Positions 17,257-25,090 of a stretch of 58,527 nucleotides of DNA are shown here, piece after piece. The notes below the pieces were generated by a model, which was given only the letters and a program-made list of their open reading frames with translations, searched no databases and was not told where the DNA came from. The stretch's first letter is position 1. Each line of letters begins with the position of its first letter. This DNA is from Muribaculaceae bacterium. GTDB lineage: Bacteria > Bacteroidota > Bacteroidia > Bacteroidales > Muribaculaceae. Made by a program: the position numbers and the translations under genes. Location of the stretch: the NCBI GenBank assembly GCA_029058745.1, contig JAIDXM010000012.1, positions 1-58,527 on the forward strand, in the 5' to 3' direction.

Positions 17257-18546
17257 TCAGTTTACGCGATAGAGGGTACAGTCCATGGCCTTGCTTCCGT
17301 CAGCGCTTTGCCACACGCCATCGAAAGAATTCGTGGATATGGTGCCGATAAACCGTCCGGTAAGGTTTTCTCCGGTATATTCTTCAAGAGTCATGGTGTC
17401 GCCGTTGACTTCTCCGGAAATACGTATAGGGGTTTTATATTTTGTGTAATAATATGTGCCGGACACCTTCCCGTCTTCCTCCCGGAGATATTGAAGCACA
17501 ATCTCATATTTCCCGTCAAGTTTACCGGTCAGGGCGATTGCTCCTGGAATCGGGTTGGCGACTTCTACGGATGGTTCAGGAAGAGACGCACCGGCATCAT
17601 TGGAGTTGTCGTTGCCTGTCTGGATTGTGGCGGTTCCCTCATCCTCGTCGCCTCTCCAACATCCCATGTCATCTTCCTCGTATATGGCATTTTCATCTCC
17701 GTTATTCTCGTAGGACAACGCACAGAACTTATCCGACATCCAGAGAGGGTTTCCATAATAGTCAATCTTGACCCATCCTCCTGATTCTTCAAGGAGAGGA
17801 TATGATTCTCCGGAAGAGACCGTGTTGCCCGATTTGTCGAAGCTTGTGCCGGGTCCGACCCTCAGATTGACGCCGTTGCCGGTCACCGTGCATGTCCCGA
17901 TAGGGTCAGAGAGGGTGGGGCCGCTTGACAGATTGCTGAATATCGTGATATTGTCGTGATTATTCATAAAGTAAGCCGTGCCTCCGAGTATCCCGGCTTC
18001 CACCAGCGACAAGGCAACGAATATCGCCACGCGGTATCGGTTGGTTGATACATTACATCCTATACAATAGAATATGAACACTATTGCGGCAATTAAGGCG
18101 GAGATAAGAAACGGAGAGATTTTGCCGAGGAGGTGTAGGGCTCCTATTATAAGATACCATAATATGGCTCCATATATGCAGGGCACGATAATCAGGTGTG
18201 TCAGGAGCGGAATCACTATGCTCCCGAACACAACATCGGTTACATCGTAGCTTTTCTCCCATTTCACTTTACTCTCACCAGATTTCTTTGTCCCAATCCA
18301 AGTGGTTTGGGAGAAGTGCTGCCAGTTGAAAAACTGAAGGAAGAATCCTATAAAGGCGAAAACCGGGAAGATGGGTGATTTGAGACAATTCCAGTCAGTG
18401 TAGAACCCCCACTCAATTCCGGATGTGAATACAGAATATATGGCATAGATTCCCAGAAGGGCCATGCATGCCGCAGTGATTATAACAGAAAGCCTGTATC
18501 TGTCGGGTGTGGTGTCGTTGCTCTCGTAAATTTCAATTTCTTCCAT
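17257..18546 (-). CDS. Membrane protein with periplasmic SH3-like domain
   Basis: A 429-residue protein. The N-terminal half has about five hydrophobic segments (roughly 19-40, 57-73, 104-140, 144-165, 172-195). An SH3b-like region follows at about 216-280 ('CTVTGNGVNLRVGPGTSFDKSGNTVSSGESYPLLEESGGWVKIDYYGNPLWMSDKF'), then an acidic linker (280-325). The tail at about 338-429 is beta-rich ('DGKVSGTYYYTKYKTPIRISGEV...LTGRFIGTI....GVWQSADGSKAM'), a pattern shared by small lipocalin-like periplasmic domains. SH3b domains often bind peptidoglycan. It ends the four-gene exported cluster and lies 12 bp after the next gene. Confidence 0.8.
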   Translation of the reverse strand: MEEIEIYESNDTTPDRYRLSVIITAACMALLGIYAIYSVFTSGIEWGFYTDWNCLKSPIFPVFAFIGFFLQFFNWQHFSQTTWIGTKKSGESKVKWEKSYDVTDVVFGSIVIPLLTHLIIVPCIYGAILWYLIIGALHLLGKISPFLISALIAAIVFIFYCIGCNVSTNRYRVAIFVALSLVEAGILGGTAYFMNNHDNITIFSNLSSGPTLSDPIGTCTVTGNGVNLRVGPGTSFDKSGNTVSSGESYPLLEESGGWVKIDYYGNPLWMSDKFCALSYENNGDENAIYEEDDMGCWRGDEDEGTATIQTGNDNSNDAGASLPEPSVEVANPIPGAIALTGKLDGKYEIVLQYLREEDGKVSGTYYYTKYKTPIRISGEVNGDTMTLEEYTGENLTGRFIGTISTNSFDGVWQSADGSKAMDCTLYRVN

Positions 18547-18558
18547 AATGTCAGTATT

Positions 18559-19851
18559 TTAATAAGCCTGCGTGGCCGGTAAATTCAGGAGTCGTGTTAC
18601 GCCTTCGGTCTTCACAAGGTATCTGTTGCTTTGTGTCGGGATGGCAGCGGAATATACGGTGTCGATATCTTTTTCATCAAGTTTGAATATGTCGAGGTTA
18701 ATGCCATAAACAATATCCGCGTATGCGTTGCAGGATCTGTCGTCGCCGTAGCATATACCGTATGCAGTCTCGGTTACACCAGAAATCTTCTTGTCATAAA
18801 AGGGTAAAGGGGAAGATGCGTAGAATACAACCGCGTCTCCGACTTTCTTCCCGAAATAAATGCCTCCGTCATCGTCCATTTCCTGAAACTGTATGTTGAT
18901 CCATAATCCCTCGTATTTCCCTTTGTCGATATAGCGTGTGGTGCTGCTGATAGCCCCAGGTTTGTTTAAGATGCTGTCATCACCCATGGAGATTCCGTCG
19001 ATTCCTACGGGTGTCGCAAACCGGGAGGAGACGTATCCTTGGATTCCTGGAATGCTATAGCCATTGGTCATTATTACAGGCTGCCACTTGTCATTATTTA
19101 TCTCATGGATGTAATATGGAAGCACGTCTCCTTTGGAAGGGTGGCATAAGATGTAGGCCACTCCTTTCTCTTTTTCGTCTTCCCAAGTCTCTATTCCGTC
19201 GTAATACTCCTGCACTTCCTTGAAGAGCCTTGGTGAATTGGCATCGGGGTATCTTCTGAAATTCACTCCATCTCCAGTTATCCTTACGAACCCTAAGGCG
19301 GGGGCTTCTATGCTGATTTTTGAAGGAACAGGCAATGTGCCCTTTTCCATGCCAAGGGTATAGATTGACGGTTTGCTATGGTCCGTGATTATTATGTATC
19401 CATCTTTGATTTTGATGTCGCAATGTCCGGAATCGTCATATCCGTTATTCCTACTTGGAAGGTATCCTTCGATTTCTTTTATGAGTGTTCCTTTCCCGTT
19501 ATTCTCAATCTGCATGATGACGATTTCCCTTATTTCCATACCGCCTTCTTCCCATGCGATAAAAACTTTTCCGGTAGCTGGGTCGGTCCACATTCCTTCT
19601 ATAAAGGTACCCATGAAAGACGGAACCGAGACATCGGTGGTGATATCAGTACCGGAGAGAGGGATATAGCAGTGCAGCTTTCTTTCTCCGTCTTGTTCCT
19701 GACCAAGATAGTAGAATCGTTCAGGCAAAACAAGTAGTTTCTCTTTGTCCTCTATTTTTAGATCGGGTTTGCTTGCCGTTTTAACGGCAAATAAGTTGGA
19801 GGATCCCGCCAGAATGACGGTAAATGCCAAAACTGTTTTCATGAAATTCAT
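18559..19851 (-). CDS. Secreted protein with SH3-like segment, unknown function
   Basis: A 430-residue exported protein with a signal peptide (about 1-23, 'TVILAGSSNLFA'). A central segment at about 184-285 ('GFVRITGDGVNFRRYPDANSPRLFKEVQEYYDG...') has the 'VNFRxxPxxxS' signature of SH3b domains, ending 'GIQGYVSSRFATPV'. The N-terminal 150 residues look beta-rich, with a propeller-like flavour ('GKVFIAWEEGGMEIREIVIMQIENNGKG'). Otherwise I do not recognise it. It sits 12 bp upstream of the SH3 membrane protein, so the two probably work on the same envelope target. Confidence 0.75.
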   Translation of the reverse strand: MNFMKTVLAFTVILAGSSNLFAVKTASKPDLKIEDKEKLLVLPERFYYLGQEQDGERKLHCYIPLSGTDITTDVSVPSFMGTFIEGMWTDPATGKVFIAWEEGGMEIREIVIMQIENNGKGTLIKEIEGYLPSRNNGYDDSGHCDIKIKDGYIIITDHSKPSIYTLGMEKGTLPVPSKISIEAPALGFVRITGDGVNFRRYPDANSPRLFKEVQEYYDGIETWEDEKEKGVAYILCHPSKGDVLPYYIHEINNDKWQPVIMTNGYSIPGIQGYVSSRFATPVGIDGISMGDDSILNKPGAISSTTRYIDKGKYEGLWINIQFQEMDDDGGIYFGKKVGDAVVFYASSPLPFYDKKISGVTETAYGICYGDDRSCNAYADIVYGINLDIFKLDEKDIDTVYSAAIPTQSNRYLVKTEGVTRLLNLPATQAY

Positions 19852-19932
19852 ACTCAGGTATAATTTAAGTGTTTGTTATTTACAGTTTGTACCATTGGTT
19901 AGACCATAAAGTTTAAATGGTAACTGATTAGT

Positions 19933-20835
19933 TTAGTTAAGTTTAAATGTGAATGGTATGTTGAGATATGCATTGACCGGCTGTCCGTTGACTGTGGCAG
20001 GAATCAGATTTGGCATTTTGTTGATCACTCTTATTGCTTCCCTGTCCAAATTCGGATCGGCACTTCTGGAAATTGACGGTTTTGTAGCTTTCCCATTCTT
20101 GTCAACTACGATTCTAACCACGACTTTGCCTTGAATTTTATTCATTTGCGCAGCCGCCGGATATCTTATAGTAGAACTAATCCAGTTCATCATTGCCGAA
20201 TATCCTCCAGGGAATTCCGGAAGAGTTTCAGGACTCAGACATATCTCGTCAGTCTTCTCCGGTTTGTAGTCTAGATTTGCCATTCTCTTGTCGATTTCTT
20301 TATTATCGTCTGTTATGATGAGAGGATTCTCTTCGATATTGGCAAGATTTGCAGTATTGCCGTAATCTTTGTTTTCTTGTCCGGCTTTAACTCGTGGTTT
20401 CGGGTTATTTTCCCATTCTGGGTTGTCTGGTAGTGAAATCCATTCGCTCATGAAGAAGAGAGAGAAACGGTTAGGGGTTGTCCCTTTCCAAGCGGCCTCG
20501 AAAGTGAAATAGAATGGCTCCCCTTTTTCTACGGCAGGGAAGAAATAAGTGCCGGCCATTGAGCCGGAGGGCAGGCCACCCGAGGAAGAGGGCTGCATAT
20601 AGAGCATGTTGATTTGTGCCGCTGAGTGGTCATGGTTGCCCGTTCCGGTCACTTTAAATTTGTAGCCGTTGCCGCTTCTTCCTGTGCAAATGATTTTCTT
20701 GACACCCCAGTAATACTCAATTTCCGCAGGCAAGATGAAAGGCACATCACAGGGGAAAGCCTTTGGAGGCCAGGCTATCTGCGCCTGAGCCACAAAGCTT
20801 GCGAAAACAATAAGTAGAGATAGTAATTTTTTCAT
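19933..20835 (-). CDS. Exported protein with C-terminal TonB domain
   Basis: A 300-residue protein. A signal peptide (about 1-18, 'FASFVAQAQ') replaces the usual TonB membrane anchor. The middle section (20-195) is unassigned and beta-rich. The C-terminal TonB-like domain (about 207-300) contains 'FPGGYSAMMNWISSTIRYPAAAQMNKIQGKVVVRIVVDKNGKATKPSISRS' and ends 'LNIPFTFKLN'. Because it lacks a transmembrane anchor and Pro-rich spacer, it is unlikely to energise transporters in the usual way. It lies 81 bp from its downstream neighbour in the exported-gene cluster. Confidence 0.82.
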   Translation of the reverse strand: MKKLLSLLIVFASFVAQAQIAWPPKAFPCDVPFILPAEIEYYWGVKKIICTGRSGNGYKFKVTGTGNHDHSAAQINMLYMQPSSSGGLPSGSMAGTYFFPAVEKGEPFYFTFEAAWKGTTPNRFSLFFMSEWISLPDNPEWENNPKPRVKAGQENKDYGNTANLANIEENPLIITDDNKEIDKRMANLDYKPEKTDEICLSPETLPEFPGGYSAMMNWISSTIRYPAAAQMNKIQGKVVVRIVVDKNGKATKPSISRSADPNLDREAIRVINKMPNLIPATVNGQPVNAYLNIPFTFKLN

Positions 20836-20893
20836 AATAGTGAGATGTTGTTATGTGCGTTTATGGATATGCTCATTCAACTTGTATGGCGAT

Positions 20894-20950
20894 TTGCATC
20901 CCCTTGTGTATCCAATCAATGATTCGTAAAGAATGCACAAGGGGATGCAA
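20894..20950 (-). terminator. Hairpin after the coiled-coil secreted protein gene
   Basis: Perfect 15-bp arms TTGCATCCCCTTGTG (20894-20908) and CACAAGGGGATGCAA (20936-20950) with a 27-nt loop, 6 bp downstream of the stop at 20957 on the minus strand. It probably separates this gene from the TonB-domain gene. Confidence 0.6.
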
Positions 20951-20956
20951 TAGGGC

Positions 20957-22537
20957 TTAGATTATTATTTTATAAGACTTTGCTCCTATATTGATAACAT
21001 ATAGGCCAGGGATTGTAAGGGATACGGAGGAATCATAGCCTTCATAGACTTTCATTCCGGTTGTGGAATATATACTTTTCAATATGCCGTCGGTACCATC
21101 CATGATAATATTGCCACCTTCAATTCTGATGGATAAGTTGTCAGCGATTTCTGTTTCAACACCGGAATCGGAGATTGCCATTATATTCTTGAAGTTTTTC
21201 CATCCTGGAGCTTTCGCATAATACTCCATGGATTCTTCCGGCACATATAGAATTGCATTCTGATATACTTCTGCAGTGAAGCTATCATTGGAAAGAAAGA
21301 CTACATACTCATCATTGGCATTCGCTTCACAAACCACGGTCTCGATTCCAGGTGCAGCGAACGCCTCGTTCTTTATACTGCTTATCGACTTCGGGATTAC
21401 GACTTTACGGCAAATCGGATTCTCTCTGTCGTAGCATGGACCGAAGACATAGCCTATAATTTCAGAGACGACGAACGTCTCCTCTAAGTCAGATTGTTCC
21501 GAAGGGATAACAAGAGCACCGTCGTTGCCGATGATGTTGTATGCAAGACCGAATGGTTCGTTCTCAAGTCCACGATAAAGAGTTGTGGTCAAATCTGGGA
21601 GCTGGCATAGGCTGGAGTAGAGGTTTTCCACCTCTTCCACAGCTTCAAGATAATTTGCTTTTACAGATTCGAGGCTCTGAAGGCAATGACTGAGGAGTAG
21701 ATAGGTGTAGTCAAAGGGCTTCAACTCATATCCCTTGACAACTTCCTCTATCAATTTGATGTTTTCGATTATCATTTCATGGAGATCCACAAGCTGGCTA
21801 TAGGAAAGATCGTCTTGATAGGTTTCATAATATTCAGACAGTGTGGAGAGTGTGGCTAACGCTGTTTCTGCCTGCAGGGTATATAAGTTGATGAGTGCGA
21901 CAGCCTCGTCTGTCTCCTCTTCCAAGGACTCTGTTGTCTCGATAATCTCTTCAGAAAGGTCGTTGAGGTACTCGTATGTGAAGTTGACCTTAAACACAGA
22001 ATAATCCCAATCGGATATTATGGACGACAGTCCGATATAAAACGATGAGGTTCTCGTTGACTTAGTGTTGATATTCGAGAGTTTTTTCTCAATATGTTCA
22101 CCCATCGACTCATAGGTGTCGAGCATCTTGAGGTAGGCGTTTGTCAGATTTTCAATGTCTGCGAGATATGAATTATTTATATTGTCGGTTGCCTCGTAAA
22201 GCTTATCGAACATGTCTGCCGCAGCGACAGACTTCGCTTCAATGTCCTTCAACGCCTGTGCCATCATGATTGTCTGGTTGCCAAGTTCATTCTGAAGGGA
22301 TGCCATAACGATAGGGTTTCCTATCTTAAGATAGCTTCCCATTTCGGGCATACCGGGGATGATGTTTTCAATTTCTCCTGAAAAACCGTTTTCCCAGTTT
22401 ACGAAAAACCGTTTTTCGATTTTTACTCCGTCCACCTCCGCGACGGGAGCCATAAATGTCTCCACTTGTGCGGCGGCAGGAATCATTGACATGGCAGTCA
22501 TGACTGACAGGCAGTGTGTGCGTAAAGATTTTTTCAT
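20957..22537 (-). CDS. Secreted helical protein with leucine-rich-type patch and C-terminal sorting-like tail
   Basis: A 526-residue exported protein. The signal peptide covers about 1-23 ('SVMTAMSMIPAAAQ'). Residues 85-310 are strongly helical and coiled-coil-like, rich in Glu/Leu/Tyr ('ETTESLEEETDEAVALINLYTLQAETALATL'). Residues 330-440 contain a BspA-like patch ('CRKVVIPKSISSIKNEAFAAPGIETVVCEA'). The last 80 residues end in a strand-rich tail ('LSIRIEGGNIIMDGT....IYSTTGMKVYEGYDSSVSLTIPGLYVINIGAKSYKIII') that resembles type IX secretion C-terminal signals. Export to the surface by that route is plausible, but the function is unknown. Confidence 0.75.
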   Translation of the reverse strand: MKKSLRTHCLSVMTAMSMIPAAAQVETFMAPVAEVDGVKIEKRFFVNWENGFSGEIENIIPGMPEMGSYLKIGNPIVMASLQNELGNQTIMMAQALKDIEAKSVAAADMFDKLYEATDNINNSYLADIENLTNAYLKMLDTYESMGEHIEKKLSNINTKSTRTSSFYIGLSSIISDWDYSVFKVNFTYEYLNDLSEEIIETTESLEEETDEAVALINLYTLQAETALATLSTLSEYYETYQDDLSYSQLVDLHEMIIENIKLIEEVVKGYELKPFDYTYLLLSHCLQSLESVKANYLEAVEEVENLYSSLCQLPDLTTTLYRGLENEPFGLAYNIIGNDGALVIPSEQSDLEETFVVSEIIGYVFGPCYDRENPICRKVVIPKSISSIKNEAFAAPGIETVVCEANANDEYVVFLSNDSFTAEVYQNAILYVPEESMEYYAKAPGWKNFKNIMAISDSGVETEIADNLSIRIEGGNIIMDGTDGILKSIYSTTGMKVYEGYDSSVSLTIPGLYVINIGAKSYKIII

Positions 22538-23101
22538 CTTGCTGAAAGGTTAGTAAATGGCATGTGTCCTCTCTATACCTGATTGATAAATAGAAAAAGC
22601 GTAGGACAAGTTCTGATTATCGGAAAAGAGGCATCGCCAAACGCCTTACATACAATAATACAGTCCACTCCCACGCCATACGGATATCGATACCCCTTGT
22701 CGGGGAGTGGATATACGACAAGCATGAGCGCTTTGACTGCTTAACCTGTATGTGACTGGGAATTTTTGTTTTGGCGATTTTCTTTCCCGGTTGAAGCAAA
22801 AAACGCTTTTTTTCAACTATGTACAAGCTCTATCGCTTGCTGTCGCGAATTTACGATTATTTTTGTGATTCTGCAAATTTTAGTGGTGTCTTTGTTTGTT
22901 TTTGTTTGTTCTGTTTGTAGATGTTTGTTGTCGGGAAAAGAGGTAAGAAATGTTTCTTGTGTATTGGGTATTGATGAAATTTTGTAAATTTGCAATGATT
23001 GTATGGCATCTGTAAGCCATGGAATGAGAAAATTCAGGGAATTCGTTATTTATGATCAGAAATCTGATTCACTATAATTAAACAAATTGACATCTAACAA
23101 A
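22538..23101. other. Intergenic, possible structured RNA and a promoter
   Basis: No gene is seen in these 564 bp. A nested set of complementary segments lies at 22649-22752: CATACA with TGTATG, CAGTC with GACTG, and CCACTCC with GGAGTGG. These could fold into one branched stem. The right part is AT-rich and carries the PNPOx-like gene promoter. Confidence 0.4.
22964..22992 (+). promoter_or_regulatory. Promoter of the PNPOx-like/GNAT pair
   Basis: A perfect TAAATTTG (22985-22992) is preceded by TTGG (22964-22967), about 17-18 bp apart. This leaves a leader of about 100 nt before the ATG at 23102. Confidence 0.5.
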
Positions 23102-23359
23102 ATGGAAAGAAAGATGCGACATATAAGGCAGCTCCTTCCGGAGGAGTGTGCCAGGGAGATTCTCTCTGCAGGTAGCAATGGAGTGCTTTCGCTTGTCGAT
23201 TCCGACGGAGAGCCGTATGGAGTGCCATTAAGTTTCGCTTACGACAATGACGGATACATATATTTCCATAGTGCATTGGAGGGGCATAAAATAGAATGCA
23301 TCAAGGCAGACGGGCGATGTTCATTGGAGGCGATTGAGCTTGTGCGGAAAAGAATATGA
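23102..23359 (+). CDS. Shortened pyridoxamine 5'-phosphate oxidase-like (Nim-type) protein
   Basis: 85 residues starting MERKMRHIRQLLPEE. 'GVLSLVDSDGEPYGVPLSFAYDNDGYIYFHSALEGHKIECIKADGRCS' is the N-terminal half of the FMN-binding split-barrel PNPOx-like/Nim family, whose members are usually about 150-160 residues. Here the text jumps from 'KADGRCS' straight to 'LEAIELVRKRI', which resembles the family's extreme C-terminus. About 65-75 residues, including half of the barrel, therefore appear lost in frame. It shares an ATGA overlap with the downstream GNAT. It may be an inactive relic kept for translational coupling, and FMN binding is doubtful. Confidence 0.7.
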   Translation: MERKMRHIRQLLPEECAREILSAGSNGVLSLVDSDGEPYGVPLSFAYDNDGYIYFHSALEGHKIECIKADGRCSLEAIELVRKRI

Positions 23360-23865
23360 CGATAACGATGATACATATCAGGAAGGCTACCACCAATGAT
23401 GTGGATGCGATAATGTCGTGCTATGACGCGGCAAGGCGATATATGAGAGAGACAGGGAACCATAGTCAGTGGATTAACGGCTATCCGTCGAGGGGTCTTG
23501 TGGAAGGAGACATTGCTTCAGGCAACGGCTATGTAGGGGAGACAGAAAGCGGAGAGATTGTGATGGCTTTCGCATTTATAATAGGGGATGACCCTACTTA
23601 TACTGTGATTGAGGATGGCGGATGGCTCAATGACTCTCTTTATGGGACAATCCACCGTCTTGGTTCCACAGGGCGCCGCAAGGGTGTATTGCGAAGTTGT
23701 GTGGAATACTGCATGTCGATTATCGGCAACATCAGGCTCGACACCCATGCCGACAATCGGACGATGCTTAATGCAGTGGAAAGGCTTGGATTCACACGGT
23801 GTGGCGTGATATATTGCGCCGACGGTAGCCCAAGGGTCGCTTTCCAGAAATGCAGTCCGGCGTGA
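23356..23865 (+). CDS. GNAT family N-acetyltransferase
   Basis: 169 residues. The order 'IHIRKATTNDVDAIMSCYDAARRYM', 'SGNGYVGETESGEIVMAFAFIIG', 'YGTIHRLGSTGRRKGVLRSCVEYC' (the acetyl-CoA loop, with RRKG in place of the usual Q/RxxGxG/A) and 'IRLDTHADNRTMLNAVERLGFTRCGVIY' is a standard GNAT fold. The substrate is unknown. The start ATG at 23356 overlaps the upstream stop as ATGA; an in-frame ATG at 23368 is an alternative. Its stop lies inside a terminator-like hairpin. Confidence 0.88.
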   Translation: MTITMIHIRKATTNDVDAIMSCYDAARRYMRETGNHSQWINGYPSRGLVEGDIASGNGYVGETESGEIVMAFAFIIGDDPTYTVIEDGGWLNDSLYGTIHRLGSTGRRKGVLRSCVEYCMSIIGNIRLDTHADNRTMLNAVERLGFTRCGVIYCADGSPRVAFQKCSPA

Positions 23866-23899
23866 TACGTCCCTCTTGGGGGAATGATGCCACGCCGGA
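23856..23899. terminator. Hairpin between convergent GNAT and small membrane protein genes
   Basis: TCCGGCGTG (23856-23864) pairs with CACGCCGGA (23891-23899), with an inner TCCC/GGGG stem. The GNAT stop codon lies in the left arm. No long T-run follows. Confidence 0.5.
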
Positions 23900-23917
23900 T
23901 TTGTATGGATCAGCCAT

Positions 23918-24211
23918 TTATGGCTGTTCTTCATAATGTCGCAGAAGTTTCTTATATCGGTTTGAGAGGATGTGCCATTTCGCGGAGTGGTATATCCACA
24001 GGATAAAGATGGCGACGATAAGCAGTATGCCTCCTATTATGATAAGCGAGTCAACCGCTGTCTTGAGGAATCCGAGGACAAGGCACACGATGGCGCCACC
24101 TATGACAAGAGCCAGAAGATAGCCGAGAAGCTTGATCATCACATTGTCTTTCTTGGCCTGGAGGAAGGAATTGTCGAGCTCCTTCTTCTGTTGAGTTGTA
24201 ATGTTTTCCAT
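23918..24211 (-). CDS. Small two-helix membrane protein
   Basis: 97 residues from the ATG at 24211 (MENITTQQKKELD); an ATG at 24229 would add six. Two hydrophobic segments, 'LGYLLALVIGGAIVCLVLGFL' and 'SLIIIGGILLIVAIFILWI', are followed by a basic tail 'RYKKLLRHYEEQP'. No family is recognised. It is monocistronic, convergent with the GNAT, and has a triple 8-bp repeat upstream. Confidence 0.7.
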   Translation of the reverse strand: MENITTQQKKELDNSFLQAKKDNVMIKLLGYLLALVIGGAIVCLVLGFLKTAVDSLIIIGGILLIVAIFILWIYHSAKWHILSNRYKKLLRHYEEQP

Positions 24212-24233
24212 ATCTGTACGATTAATCATTATT

Positions 24234-24257
24234 TCTGTTTATCTGTTCATCTGTTCA
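24234..24257. repeat. Three tandem 8-bp repeats upstream of the small membrane protein
   Basis: TCTGTTTA, TCTGTTCA, TCTGTTCA in direct succession, 5-23 bp from the two possible starts. A change in copy number would alter the leader length. Confidence 0.6.
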
Positions 24258-24318
24258 CATCAATAAAACATATAACAAGGCTTACTGTTCAAATCATACC
24301 CCCGGATGTGTCTTACAC

Positions 24319-24354
24319 AAAAAAGGGATTCCTTCAACAGGGAATCCCTTTTTT
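24319..24354. terminator. Bidirectional intrinsic terminator
   Basis: AAAAAAGGGATTCC (24319-24332) and GGAATCCCTTTTTT (24341-24354) with an 8-nt loop, 26 bp after the PAP2 stop. Poly-T follows the stem on both strands. Confidence 0.8.
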
Positions 24355-24379
24355 GCTTGCCCGCACGATATATGGTGGG

Positions 24380-25090
24380 TCAGAATATGGCTGTGGCACA
24401 CAGCATGATGAATACCACTGTAATGATTCCTGCAAGAATTGTAATGTCTATCGGTTTACAGTAAATCCATTTGCCGTTCACCATAGAGAATCTGAGGGTG
24501 GTGGATGTCTGTGGCTTGACGCGCATCACGAGCCTTCTTGCAAGCACTCCACCCGCCAGATACATTAATCCACCGAAGAGGCAGCCAATCACAAGTCCCG
24601 CGAGGAGGTCTCCCGGATAATGTACTCCCAGATAGATTCTCGAATAGCAGTTGAGCAACGCCCAAAGATAGATGAATATCGAAAATCGCCATTTGCCGAA
24701 AAGCATGGCCATAATTGTGGCTACTGCGAAAGTGTTGGCGGCATGGCACGACGGGAATCCATAACGACCTCCGCGATAATTCCCGACGATATGCACCATA
24801 TCGGAAATTGGATTCTCAAGGTTGGCGGGACGCAACCGTTCAAACATAGGTCGTATTATTGAGGCAGACACCTGGTCGGCGAGAGTCACAGACAGGACGG
24901 CGGTAATGGTGAAGACAATGGCTATCTTCGAGCCATATGTGCGCCATAATGCATATAGGAGGGCAAGATACATTGGCGCCCAGATGAGCTTTCCGCTTGC
25001 CATTTTCATCACAACATCCCAATATGCGGAATGGAAGGAGTTGATCCAGAGAAAAATCTCGGTGTCAAGGTTGATAATGAATTCGTTCAT
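24380..25090 (-). CDS. PAP2 family membrane phosphatase
   Basis: 236 residues, about six membrane segments. The three phosphatase signatures are present: 'RPMFERLRP' (KxxxxxxRP-like), 'FPSCHAANTFA' (PSGH-like, with Cys in place of Gly), and 'YSRIYLGVHYPGDLLAG' (SRxxxxxHxxxD). The enzyme would remove phosphate from a lipid such as phosphatidic acid, phosphatidylglycerol phosphate or undecaprenyl diphosphate on the periplasmic side. Its ATG overlaps the LtaS-like stop as ATGA, so the two are translationally coupled. The C-terminal tail adds two extra hydrophobic segments beyond the PAP2 core. Confidence 0.92.
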   Translation of the reverse strand: MNEFIINLDTEIFLWINSFHSAYWDVVMKMASGKLIWAPMYLALLYALWRTYGSKIAIVFTITAVLSVTLADQVSASIIRPMFERLRPANLENPISDMVHIVGNYRGGRYGFPSCHAANTFAVATIMAMLFGKWRFSIFIYLWALLNCYSRIYLGVHYPGDLLAGLVIGCLFGGLMYLAGGVLARRLVMRVKPQTSTTLRFSMVNGKWIYCKPIDITILAGIITVVFIMLCATAIF

